Assembly (NCBI GenBank): GCA_022264855.1
Contig: JABYQU010000036.1
Span: 310,001-374,000 of the forward strand
DNA length: 64,000 bases
Direction of reading: 5' to 3'
From: Lenzites betulinus
Taxonomy: Eukaryota > Basidiomycota > Agaricomycetes > Polyporales > Polyporaceae
The first letter of the stretch is position 1, and the number at the start of each line of letters is the position of its first letter. Under the pieces are notes generated by a model that saw only the letters and a list, made by a program, of their open reading frames with translations, made no database searches and was not told where the DNA came from. Positions 20,496-31,097 of the stretch are shown piece by piece. The position numbers and the translations under genes were made by a program.

Positions 20496-21563
20496 GGCAA
20501 GGATGTTGAAGTGGCAGACGATTTCGATGTGAACGTAAGGGGTACGACGCGAAGCTTATAACTGTGCGCGGCGGGAAGGTTGCGGAGCCCCGTTAATAGC
20601 CTATCTATCGTAATTGCCATCGGCAATGGAGATTTAGAGGATTGGAGGGGTATGTCCCTTGTCAGATAGTGGTAGATGAATCAACCACTGTGCACTCTAT
20701 AATTGCGCCATGTGGCACTGTACATAGTAGAACCTTTTATAGCTCCCTCTGAGGACCGAGATGTGCGGTGAAGCAGAATCGGTGTATGCTCACCTGTGAA
20801 CGTGGCCGCCAAACTCGGAGCAGAGATAGAGAGTGTGTGTAAAGTATTTTGTCGATAGTCTTGTGATGGCGGTGATCGGATAGAGTCCTGCAACAAATGA
20901 CTCACAGGCGCCGCTCTATATAGACCTAACCCTCGATGTGAACGTCTATTACGTTTGAGAAATATCTCCATATGAGCAAGTGTGCCCGTCTGCTAGAGCA
21001 TGGGTTTGTCATAATCAAGAAGAAGAACATATGATTGCGAATTGCGAACTTCGCGCAAGACTCGAGTCATCTGTGCATCACGCGTAGGCGCTCGGGTCGT
21101 ACTTACTACTTGACTAAATAGTACAATCGGCACTCTCCGGGGTCTTTCCTACGTATTTGGCTCGTAAGTCGAGCACTAAGTACTACCAGTGGTACTTAGC
21201 TGCTATACTAGTAGTAGAAAGATTAATAGTAGTACGGAGTGAGATGATGATGACCCTTGAAGCTTGAGTACTCTTGAGTACTGAGTTGGCACACAATAGT
21301 GATCTAAATTAGTGTCGTTATCCGGCGCAGTAAGTACAGTACCAGACATCTAAGCACGGTTGCAGTACAGCGGCGGCAAGGTTGATCAGGGACCGGCCCC
21401 GCGGTGGTGTCAAGTCACCCACAGTACACAGGACTGCCGGATCCGAGCCTACGAACAACGGCACATATATATAACCGTAGTATACGAACCGGAGCTACGA
21501 TAACTTGACCTTTCACGCCTGCGAGCGCATACGCCTGGATCATTCTAACGGGCCTTGAACATC
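20496..21563. other. 1.1-kb intergenic region
   Basis: Divergent promoter region between the aminotransferase (leftward) and the HAD hydrolase (rightward). No gene recognised. A 7-bp inverted repeat AGTACTC-TT-GAGTACT lies at 21267-21282 among several AGTACT/TAGTAG-type short repeats (21180-21285). A TATA-like ATATATATAA is at 21468-21477, about 90 bp before the HAD start. Confidence 0.4.
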
Positions 21564-22412
21564 ATGGTGGAAAATCCTTTCGGAAAATATAGGGCTCTCG
21601 TCTTCGACTGCTATGGAACTCTTATCGTGCGTTCTCGCCTCACGGGTGGATGAAACCGCGTGTCATGTCCTCACAACCTCTAATGTACCGTCCCTCAGGA
21701 CTGGGAGACCGGGATCTACGACAGTTTGAGGCCGCTTTTCGAACGCACCAACAAGCCCACAGATAGAGGCACCGTGATCGACGATTTTTCCACCGTCGAG
21801 CGCGATCTCCAAGCGCGTTTCCCCTCCATGCGCTACTCCGATCTCCTCGCGAAGGTCTACGCAACGCTCGATGCGCGCCTCCAAGATAACCCTACGCCCG
21901 CGGGGGCACTCCGCGACGATACCCCCTCATCTGCGGCGGAGGCGTTCGCTCAGAGCGTCGCCGCCTGGCAGCCGTTCCCAGACACTATTCCCGCACTCGT
22001 CGCGCTCTCAAAGCGTTATAAGCTCATCATCCTCTCCAACATCGACCGGGAGACCATCGCGAAGACACGGGCGGTCTTGGAGGGCCCGCCTGAGCGCCGT
22101 GCGTTCGCGTTCGATGGGGTGTACACGGCGGAGGAGGTGGGTGCGTACAAGCCCGCTCCGGAGATGCTTTCGTTCGCTCTCGCGCGGCTGGAGGAGAACT
22201 ATGGGATCAAGCCGGAGGAGGTGTTAATGACTGCCCAGAGCGTGTTCCATGACATTATTCCTGCAAAGGGGAGGGGCCTCGATACGGCGTGGATCAACAG
22301 GGCTGGCGCGGTCACGGGGCTGGGGGATGTTCTTGAAGGAGAGGACACGGCGAAGTACGTGTTTACGACGTTGGGCGAATTGGCGAATGCTGTCGAGGGC
22401 GTTAGCGCATGA
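21564..22412 (+). CDS. haloacid dehalogenase-type HAD hydrolase
   Basis: HAD-superfamily hydrolase most like fungal 2-haloacid dehalogenases; uses an Asp nucleophile to cleave C-halogen or phosphate-ester bonds. Two exons, 21564-21626 and 21699-22412, 258 residues. Motif I VFDCYGTLI has the nucleophilic Asp (residue 14 or so) and ends exactly at the intron; exon 2 continues DWETG, as in dehalogenases. Motif II is the Ser in IILSNID near residue 150. Motif III is the Lys in VGAYKPAPEM near residue 190. Motif IV is an atypical MTAQSVFHDIIPAK segment with the acidic residue in HD. Length and layout are normal. Actual substrate unknown; many members act on other small molecules. Confidence 0.85.
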
Positions 22413-22622
22413 GGTTGTTCATTTGAGCTTCGGGACTAGTAGTATCGCAAATGGAGAAGTTTTGTATGGTTGGCCTGTAAAACTTTTGATTACCTGCTGC
22501 TCCTGGTACGTCGATGCATGATGCTGGTAGCGGAAAACGTGAAGTGCACACAAGCGCCGGCGCGACTTGCTCTCAGCCACCACCTCGATCTCACCCGTTT
22601 CGAGGGTTCCTCGACATCGGCG

Positions 22623-24658
22623 ATGCACAGGATCGCTCATGTCTCCCTCGTGCTAACGGCCGTCGTGACAGCGCTCGCACGGGTACCCGAGAACCAACAG
22701 CACGAGAATGGCGGCATACACCTGCCCCTCCGTCGAGGCGGCCAGACTTCATGGAAGCGCAGTGGGGAAGCCTCCGCCGTGGTTGGTGTTGGGGACAACA
22801 TGGATGTGTAAGTAATGGCTTCATATTGTATGCCTATAACTCTGATTCTCAGGACATTCAGTACGTACAACGTTCTGGTCCGCGTAGGAGAAACGTTAAC
22901 GCCTCTGATCATTGGTTCGTGTGGCGCCCTTCCTCTTTCAGACAAACCCAGTGCTGAAACTTGCCGCAGATACCGGCTCGTCTGACCTCTGGCTTGTTTC
23001 CGATGGATGCAAAGAAAATTGTCCTGCTTCTAACGTCCCACTGTATTCTCAGGCCACGCTCACACCTGCCGGACAAGATGTGCTCTTACTTTATGGCGAC
23101 TCTCGCACTGGCACCCACGCGTCTGGACCCATCGGCAAGGACGCGGTCTCTATAGCTGGTCTATCTGTCCCGGACCAGTTTTTTGCTGCTATTATCGACA
23201 CAAATACTACCGTTCTCGAGGCTGGCTCCGCGGGCATCCTAGGGCTTGGATTCCCTCCCATCAGCCTCATCTGGCGGCAGCTCGCGGCTGCCCATCTTGA
23301 CCAGCCTATATCTTCTTCTCTTGAACGACCGCCCTTCGTGGACTTGTCGAGTGCGCCTCCGGGCCACCGCTCTGATTCTGGCGACTCTCGATCTGTGCGC
23401 CGGGATCCTGTATCTGTGCCGGCCTCGGTTGTAGATACCTTCCCCACGCTGGGTCCTTTGCTCACTAGGCTAGTCACTTGGAACATCCTACAGCGTCCTC
23501 TAGTCGTGGCAACCCTGCAGCGCGATACTGTCTCTCTCTCTGGCAACGACGGAACCTTGTCTCTTGGCGCACTTCCCTTTGGCCTATCTGATAGTGAGCT
23601 ATCCTGGGCCCCTGTGCGGGCATACTCGGTCGCGGAGGGCGGTCTTTCTCCTCCAGCCGACTCACGAGAGGAGGCAAGTTTCCACGGTAGTGTCTTTCTG
23701 CGTCTTGGTCCTGAAGTTGCAGCAGGTATATCCCCTGGCATGGGAGATTCCTCTGGACGACATTTATTTCGACGGCATTAAGTTACCGCGCTCTAGTCTC
23801 TCCTTGCCTTCCATCTCTCTGTCCGCGCTGATAGACACTGTAAGTCGCCTACAAGTTTCAGTCACCGCCGAGGCTTTACTGCATATTCAAATAGGGAAAC
23901 TCGCTCATCCGCGGCCCGCAAGACGTACTGTCCAGCATCTACGCCCTTCTCGCGCTGGATCCGCAGGGCACGTTCGACTGCGCGGTCCCGCATAACCTGA
24001 CCTTTGTGATAGGGGGCCAGCCGTTCCCCGTCGACCCCCGCGACTTCGCGCACCCCGCCACCGTGAACCCGGGGACGGTCTACCCTGCCATGGCGGCACG
24101 GTGCACCCCGGCACTCGCCCCGACCGATCCTCCGGGCTGGGGAGGGTTCCTGTATAGCTGGAGCCTGGGTGATCCATTCCTGAAATCGTGGGTCTTCACA
24201 TACAGTGCGATCTCGCAGAGAAAAGCTCATTCCTCGTTTTATCACAGGACCATGGTCGCCTTCTACTACGGCAACTTGACGCGTCCCTCGCAAGACCCCG
24301 CACGCGTTGGGTTCAGGTCGATGGTCCCTCCGGACGCTGGATCCGACCTGAAGAAGGCGGTCGACATCGCGATCGAGAACGGTGGCGTGTTCCTATGTGC
24401 GTCCACACCCTCCACAAGTACTTGAGCCGCTATTTTCTGACACACGCCATAAACTTACCAGCGACATCTGAGCCTGCGCCGTACGCGACGGGCGCTCGCC
24501 TCGTGGGCACGATGACGATGTTGGATGGGATGCCGGAGGTTACGCAAGGTTCGCGCCAGGCTTCCAGCGACGCGGCGATTGTGCGAGCGGCCCCCGACGT
24601 CTGGATCCTTTCGCTGATCGCCACTTTCTTGGCAGGACTCTTGCACTGGGCCACTTAG
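22623..24658 (+). CDS. pepsin-type aspartic protease, probably GPI- or membrane-tethered
   Basis: A1-family aspartic protease with signal peptide (MHRIAHVSLVLTAVVTALA). The first catalytic motif is AADTGSSDLWLVS. The flap region is probably YGDSRTGTHASGPIG. The second motif reads LIDTGNSLIRG across an intron; the catalytic Asp is kept but the usual Thr/Ser after Gly is Asn. Several introns: exon 1 ends at GDNMDV, exon 2 reads TFSTYNVLVRVGETLTPLI, and another splice joins SALIDT with GNSLIRG. The last 25 residues are hydrophobic (VWILSLIATFLAGLLHWAT) after a small-residue region, fitting a GPI signal or a tail anchor at the cell surface. Middle exons around 23330-23480 and 23690-23760 are less certain. 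Family role: secreted or wall-bound proteolysis. Confidence 0.78.
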
Positions 24659-24918
24659 TGGCGTGTTGAGGATTTCTCGCTTTGTAGTACTAGTGTCACA
24701 GTCTAGCAGCAGTCTACGCGATACTTCTTCCACTATCTCAATAATATTTCTGCTCGATTACAATGTACGAAATGAACGTGGTCTCCGCGAACTGCTGGAA
24801 GAACAAATATCTGCACATCATTTCATCTGCACTACGAGGGTTTGAACCTCGGATCCTCGAGCCCTCCTCGAGGCCGCTGACCGACGCCCACCGCCACGCT
24901 CGCCGCCGCCCTCAGACT
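24659..24918. other. intergenic upstream of the U1-like gene, with a tRNA-like scrap
   Basis: Between the protease and the snRNA promoter. On the minus strand, 24832-24873 contains a T-arm/B-box-like element (GAGG-TTCAAAC-CCTC) next to a palindrome CCTCGAG...CTCGAGG, but no complete cloverleaf. Confidence 0.35.
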
Positions 24919-24990
24919 CGCCCTAAACCGCCTCATGGCCCGTGCGCCCACCCAGGGTATATAAGCCCGCTCCGCACATTATAACAACTC
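24919..24990 (+). promoter_or_regulatory. snRNA-type promoter, copy 1
   Basis: TATA box TATATAAG at 24958-24965, 33 bp before the predicted RNA 5' end. A GC-rich upstream block (24919-24957) is shared, with substitutions and a small indel, with the copy at 37358-37426. Conservation of promoter and RNA but not of the flanks suggests a functional gene. Confidence 0.6.
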
Positions 24991-25168
24991 ATACTTACCT
25001 TGATGGCACGAGCCCCTTCCCGTCCCTGGGACCGTGGGCCGTAGGGTGCTCTCATAGCACGGCGACCCTGTCCGCAGGGGGACCTTGCGGTTTGTATGGG
25101 CTTCGGCTCATGCATCGTCTCAATATTTCCCTGTCCCGTTCCGGCCCTCGGGCTGGGCGGGCCTTTTT
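24991..25168 (+). ncRNA. U1-like snRNA gene, copy 1 (candidate)
   Basis: 178-nt candidate spliceosomal U1 RNA. It begins ATACTTACCT, the universal U1 5' end that pairs with 5' splice sites. Possible structure by eye: nt 11-15 pair with 123-127 (helix H-like); a hairpin at 56-70 (GTGCT/AGCAC); a stem-loop at 76-89 (CCCTG/CAGGG); an 8-bp stem with a TTCG tetraloop at 104-123, which competes for base 123 with helix H; a single-stranded stretch with an Sm-site-like AATATTTCC at 132-140; a strong terminal hairpin at about 145-171; then a T run. Length and order fit U1. Against it: the canonical U1-70K loop (GATCANGAAG) is not seen. The same sequence read backwards resembles a 5' splice site, but the TATA spacing and the second copy favour U1. 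Confidence 0.6.
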
Positions 25169-25185
25169 CATGCTGTTCTGTCGCG

Positions 25186-25197
25186 CTAACCCTAACC
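25186..25197 (+). repeat. telomere-like C-strand repeat next to snRNA copy 1
   Basis: CTAACCCTAACC, two units of the CCCTAA telomeric strand. It lies at the exact end of the homology with the second snRNA copy. Confidence 0.7.
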
Positions 25198-25763
25198 TTA
25201 TGGTACCTAGTGGGGACATCCACTGTGTCGGCGAAGCAGATGTTGACGTCGACGATGTCGATAAACAAGTGCTAATACAATAGTAATACTGTGAGTCTGC
25301 CACCCAGGCAGCGACTATAGATCCATTAATTTCTGCAATGTCTAAGTGATGCAAATTGCTTCCAGGCCACGCTTGCCAGTGCGCGTCGTTCACTTCTTAG
25401 TAGATCTGTGAATAAATAAGATCTTGCGAGTGTGTGGTCAGCGGTACATAGTGTAAGCACCAACATGTTGTGCATGACGGTAAAACCTACAAACTCCATA
25501 TGGGAGCCGATGGTGGGTATAAACATCTTATGTGTGTACAGTAGCTCCGATTTGAGGCATGCCGGTTGTACTGTAACTAAGTAGGGTGCACGCGGCGGGA
25601 TGCGACCTACATAGTGACGGAGTCGGTGAGCTTGTCAGATAAGTTTGACCATATATACCAAAGATCACCACCCGCGCTCGAAGACACCATGGGCACGAAG
25701 ATCCTCACAAAACTTGTGATGACGTATATTGGACCAGCTTCTCATGAGCGGATTCATTTCGCA
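25198..25763. other. intergenic, AT-richer
   Basis: No gene recognised between the snRNA and the minus-strand small gene. Confidence 0.35.
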
Positions 25764-26302
25764 TCAGGCGTCCAGAACACTCGGTAGGTGCTCTTCGATG
25801 TATTCGACCACTGCGTCTGGGCCCTTTTCTACTTGCAGTCCGAAGGGTATGTTGAACACCTTGATGCCTGGTATTGTTTCCTTTGCAATTGCCACAATCT
25901 CCTGCGACGGATATATTAGCTGTGTTTGGGTCCTCTGGGATACAGTCCACATCTTGCTGCGCTACGGTCGTTGCACACGCACCTGGACTTGTTCCGCGGT
26001 CCACATAGAAGCGGTGAACTGACTACGGATTTAATCTAATGCTCAGAGAATGTACTAATGGTGTACTAACCAACAAGTCGGGGTTCTCATTTTCTAATGT
26101 GGATCGTACATCTTCGATCCCTGATATTGAAGAACGTCAGCAATCTTCGACGACGAGCGGAGGAAGCATACTGACTTTCTGCGTTCGCAGCGTGCACGAT
26201 GGTGTACTTGCCTTTCAGGTCCTGCACAACCCGTCCGACGAGCCGTTTCGCGCGTTCAGGCGCGGTGTTGACGGTAACGAGCTTGATGGGTTTATCTGAC
26301 AT
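25764..26302 (-). CDS. small conserved-looking protein, function unknown
   Basis: Four exons on the minus strand join cleanly into a protein of about 125 residues. It starts MSDKPIKLVTVNTAPERAKRL (26302) and ends EYIEEHLPSVLDA. Splices: NAE-R/IEDV, PDLL/FTASMWTAEQVQ, and EQVQ/LIYPSQEIVAIAK. The codon pattern is clean and every intron is 50-65 nt with a good donor, so the gene is real. Alternating strands and helices (IKLVTVN, YTIVHAAN, PDLLFTA, IKVFNIPFG) suggest a small alpha/beta, Rossmann-like fold. There is no signal peptide and no catalytic motif. I do not recognise the family. It is read away from the Nbr1-like gene, with about 490 bp between the two start codons. Confidence 0.7.
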
Positions 26303-26793
26303 TGTGCGGACTCACGAGCGAGATGAGGGGAGTGGCGAGGAGCAGCAGACGCAATCCCAGGATCGCCCTAGACTAATCATGGCTTTGTAGCACACGCGTG
26401 GAGATGGTGGTAAGCTATACAAGGCTAGGCCAGGATGTAATCACACGGTATAGAGCAACATTTCCCTCGAGCCACAGAGCAGCCCCAGAGATTTGAGAGC
26501 CGCCATCTAGTTGCAAACATATGGGTTAAGACCCTAGTCAAGCTAGTTCGTGTCATCCTAGAGCGGATCTATCCAGGCGTCTTCAGGCCACAGAGGATAT
26601 CAACAGGATGTAGTTGGCATTTGAAGCAAGCACAGGTGGCGCAAGAGGACCAAGAGGACGAGAATGACTATATATAGGGATTATGTAACCGCATGCGCCG
26701 GACCGAGAACACGCTGAGAAATGGGAAGCTTTCCCGCAGCTCTCATGCGCAGCTCCTCCGGGCACCCTCTCTGCGTTCACCAGACCTCTCTGA
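26303..26793. other. divergent promoter region
   Basis: Shared upstream region of the small unknown gene and the Nbr1-like gene. No other gene seen. Confidence 0.35.
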
Positions 26794-29700
26794 ATGTCGA
26801 CGGCAGGCTCGGAGTACGGCAGATCTAGCTTTGGGAGATCGGAACCACGTCCAGACAAGCCTTTGGTCGTCAAATGTTACGAGGAGAGAGGGAACAAGAA
26901 GATCTCGTATCCCTCGGCGCGGCTATGCACATTCGATAATTTGCGCAAACAGGTACGTTTCATCGGGCAAAACACTGCGGCAGGGACAAGCTGGGTGCGC
27001 TATGAGGCCAATGTAAAGGGTGCACATGTCTTGTCCGCCTGCGCACCGGTACTTTCTCGAGAGTGCTTGCCCAACCGCAGTCTCCAATGCATCACCGAGT
27101 CAAGTCATTGATGTGCGAATCAGATAGAGAAGACCTACGGTCTACAAACCACTAGTTTTGTCATTGCGTATGATGACGACGATACGGAAACGACCTTTAT
27201 ACACAACGAGGCCGACCTTACAGAAGCCATCAACTACTTCAAGGTCGGCGACGATGCTCCCCTATCCTCTGCCGCGTCCATCCTCTCCGGGCGAAGTTTT
27301 CGCCAGTCTAGGATAACCCTTAAAGTCAATGTCCTTGTTGAATATGACGGTATCAGCTTGTCCGACACGGGATCCCTTGTCAGCCTGGAGGAGTACCGGA
27401 GCAGGAACGGGAGTGGCTTCTCGTTGTCCCACTCCTCCATAGCGCCACGGGAGTTGGAGGACGATGCCATCACAGTGAGCAGCAAGGACGTCGGGTCCAA
27501 GTACGAGGCATACCGCGCCAATGGTTCCAAGACCATCGTCGCAGGGCCCAGCCGCGAGCCGCTCATCGACCCTCAGGACAAATGGGAAGCCGCCACAATC
27601 TCTAGCGCACCCCGTACCACCAGCTCGAAACGAAGTCACGACTATGCATCGCCTGAGCGCGCGCTTGCGCGTTACCCCGAAGATCCAGCTTCGGTGTTCG
27701 CAATGCTCAAGCTAGAAGAGGAGCGGCGAGGTCTATCACCAGGGCATCTCAACGGCGCCTCGACCTTCGAAACTGAGCGCGGTGCGAATTGGCTACGGGA
27801 GCAGAGCGCCCACATTACCACGCTCAACGGAGACGGCCAGTCGATGAGCGAGTTCTCGCTGGAGGACAATCTGTCGCTGGAGCTAGAGAAGAACCAACAT
27901 GGGAACTATCGCTACACGCTCACAGGCAGCAGCGGGTCCGCAGCTTCACAAAGCGTTCGCGACTACGGTATGGACGACGGCGCAAGTATGCTTACTCACG
28001 ACGCTTTCGAGAGCATCGCGGACCCAATGGAGAATCGTTTGGATAGCCGTCCCACGTCTATGCAGACAACGCAATTCACTCACCCGCACCGAGTATCGAA
28101 TCCGTTCCTAGGTCCTGGCGAGGACCAGTCCGTTTCGTCCGACTTCATCCACCCTGACATCCCGCCAGAAGTCCTCTCCTTCCTCAACCCTGAGGCGCCG
28201 CTTGCGCCACCACTGGACCCGACAAATTGCTCGAAGTGTGGTGTTATGCTCGACATGATCAAGTACGTTTGCACGACGTGCGGTGAGAAAAAGCCGTCAG
28301 GTACGCCGGATAGCGAATGGATGGGGAACTCCAAGGGCAAGACACGGGCGATCGACATCCAGCGGGAGGCCTCGTACCCCCCTTTCTATAACTCGCCCTC
28401 AGCCTCGTCATGGACTGTCGTGGGCAGCGGCTCGGGAAGCTCGGGAAGCTCCCGCGGTTCCGACCACCCTTCGCGCTCGATGTCGGACAGCACAGTAAAC
28501 GTCGCCGTGAAGCCCCTTCCAGCCATTCCCCATGGGCCTGTCCGTCCGACACTGCGCGTTCCCGGCATGCACTATCGAGCGTCGCAGGGGTACGAGCTGT
28601 GTTCAAACTGCGTTCAGGCCTACGGAGTGCAGCACTCGCTCGAGTTCAATGCTACGCCGGGATCCTCCCCAGGACCGGGCACTTCGCCAGAGGACGCCGA
28701 GCGCGCGCTCTCTCGATGGCGGCGGACTGCGCCAAGCCAGAAAGGCGTACTGCGGCATGCATACATCGAGAAGAGTTGGACACATCACGGCTGGGAGGAC
28801 GTAGGTGCGTGTCTGATCGGTACTGCGGCGGCGGGTCTGCGTTGCGCAGCCGCAGGGTGAAGCGCGACGTGTAAGCTGACGCGGCCTTGGGCTCGGTCCG
28901 CAGAGCAGGGCGGGACCGGGACATGTCGGTGCTCGACGTGCAATACTGTCATCACCAGTCATCGATACAAATGCGCATCGTGTGATGATTTCAACCTTTG
29001 TCGGGCGTGCTATAGGTAAGGTCCGGGTAGTTTAGTGGAATGCGCAGCGATGAGCTGATGCTCTTATACCCCTCATAGGCAGGTGTATGAAGTGCACCCC
29101 GCACACGCGTTCCTACAAGTGCCAGACAAGCCCAGCAGCTCGCAATCGTCAAGTTCAGGAATGATCGAACAAGCGCGACAAGCCGTCTCTCTTGAGGAGC
29201 CATGTTCGTCCCTGTTCTTTCATCGCAATACCTCACTGTTTCTCACATGCGGCTTCCTATGTCCTCCCTAGCCATGACACACGTAGGGGTCCATTGCGCA
29301 CAGTGAGTCGTGGTGATTGCCATAAATGCGGCCTTACCCTAATCCCCGCCGCAGCTGTATGCAAGAGATTGTCGGCGCGCGGTACCACTGCGCCCAATGT
29401 GAGAATATCGACATTTGCCAGAACTGCGACGCGGCAGGTTTGCCGGGCAATCTTGACTCTCCGGACGGTGGCCACATATCTTCGCATATCATGATCAAGG
29501 TAGGAGGTTCCCCTTGTTCAATCCGTTGCACGGCTCAACCTCGCTATACGGTAGATACCGCACCCGATTCCAACGGCAGATCTCCAATCCACAAGTCAGA
29601 TGGCGATCAAGCTGTGGACGGGAAGGGACGCTGCGCACGTTCAGGCGAGCAGCGTGAACGGTCATGCAAGGCGAAACTCCCTCGGGTCCGCGTACTCTCA

Positions 29701-30555
29701 TACTGTGCTCGGGAGCGGTACGCGGCCTGATGCTGGTACGATCAACTACGAGCATGGAATTGCGTGCGATGGATGTGCGCAGGTGGGTACTTCTATACTA
29801 GCGGTGTCGTGCTCCCCGACTGATGCACAATGCCTTGGTTGGTTTAGCCTATCATAGGTATTCGTTACCAGTGCGCGAACTGCCCTTCGTATCCACACTC
29901 CATCAGCCTGGTACGTCCATACTTCGGGCTACTTAGAACCAATATCAACTGTTACACCATCCGTAGTGCGAAAGATGTGAAGTGCGCTCGTATGCATTGC
30001 ACGAACAATCACACGTCTTCTTCAAGATTCCCCGGCCGGTGGATAGGCCGCTTGTCTTGCAGCCCCCATTGCCCCGATTGTGAGTCACTTTCCGAACTCA
30101 CCGCAGCCGCGTACCCAACCGTCTTCTAGATACAGGACGCCCGTGGGCCCCGCGGGTGGGGTGTTTGACCCCATCAACCCTAAGGGTGAGTGCTCCGTAC
30201 AAGACCGCATAATAGATCAATTTGACCCGCGCCGCAGGCTACCTCCAGAACCTGACGCACAAGTTCGCGGTGTGCGATCGCTGCATGTCGCACATCAAGG
30301 GCGAGTGGTTCCACTGCGCGTACTGTCCCAAGGACCTCTGCGACAGCTGCGCCGAGGTCGACACGCACGACCCGACCCACCTCTTCGTCGTGTTCAAGTC
30401 GAACGTGAACATGCAGATCTTCCGGTACGCCTCCCGCTTGCGTGCTTCGGGCTGCGCGCGCTGACCTTGGTGATGCAAGCAGGAGGTTCATGAACGAGGA
30501 GGACCCGTCGAAGAGCCCACCTCTCATCCCGTACCCGGTGTACAAGCCCCAGTGA
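26794..30555 (+). CDS. Nbr1-like selective-autophagy receptor (PB1 plus four ZZ zinc fingers)
   Basis: ZZ-type zinc-finger protein resembling fungal Nbr1, a receptor carrying cargo to the vacuole. Exon 1 is 26794-26952; exon 2 is 27124 to 28804; at least six more follow. A PB1 domain spans about residues 20-95, with the basic VVKC start and the acidic OPCA stretch YDDDDTETTF. The middle is Ser/Pro-rich, with two CxxC pairs (SKCGVML and VCTTCGEK). ASSWTVVGS (Trp codon at 28411) is a good LC3-interacting (LIR) candidate. ZZ domains: CSTCNTV...CASCDDFNLCRAC (28930-29013); VHCAH/CMQEIVGARYHCAQC (29289-29475); ACDGCAQ/IRYQCANC...CEKCEV (29763-30010); VCDRCMSHIKGEWFHCAYCPKDLCDSC (30270-30360). The protein ends YPVYKPQ. 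No FW domain of animal and Aspergillus NBR1 was found. Confidence 0.78.
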
Positions 30556-31097
30556 CGTGTTTCTTCTTGGTTTACGGTCTAGCGCGCTAGGATGGCCCCG
30601 TATTGTTTCCCCCGCCATTTGTTGTATCTGTTTTCTGTGCTATGCATGTCGAACACGCCCCCTTGTATCATTTTGTTAGCGTCACGAAGTTGTTGTACGA
30701 TGCAGCATGGTTCTATGGATACTGGCGGATATCTATTTGCGGCCGGAACTATAGCAGTCTTCCCCAATGTAATTGCTTCACAAACTGAGCACACAGCTTT
30801 GATTACCCACGCTCACAATCCACGACGAGGACTGAAACGAACTACTTAGTGCCTGCATCTCCTGTCAGTGTTACCATAGACGATATACCCTAGGAGATCA
30901 GTAAGCTGATAAATGAGGGGTCGCAGTAACTCGAGCATGGCTCAATATGCAAAAATGAACACCTACCTCGATGCCCGTACGCCACTGAATGGTAGCACCG
31001 TTGCAATGCTCACATTAGACTTTACATACAACCCACAACCTCTTGCGGGGCCGCTCGGCTCTATTCAATACAAGATGATACGTGCGTGAATGCAGTC
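30556..31097. other. convergent 3' region
   Basis: Between the ends of the Nbr1-like gene and MED4. Nothing coding is seen; presumably the two 3' UTRs. Confidence 0.4.

Noticed and set aside
21267..21282. AGTACTC-TT-GAGTACT inverted repeat
   Set aside because: Short, in AT-rich low-complexity surroundings with several AGTACT words; could be chance.
23091..23741. 216-codon minus-strand frame
   Set aside because: Antisense to the aspartic protease, whose motifs are clear.
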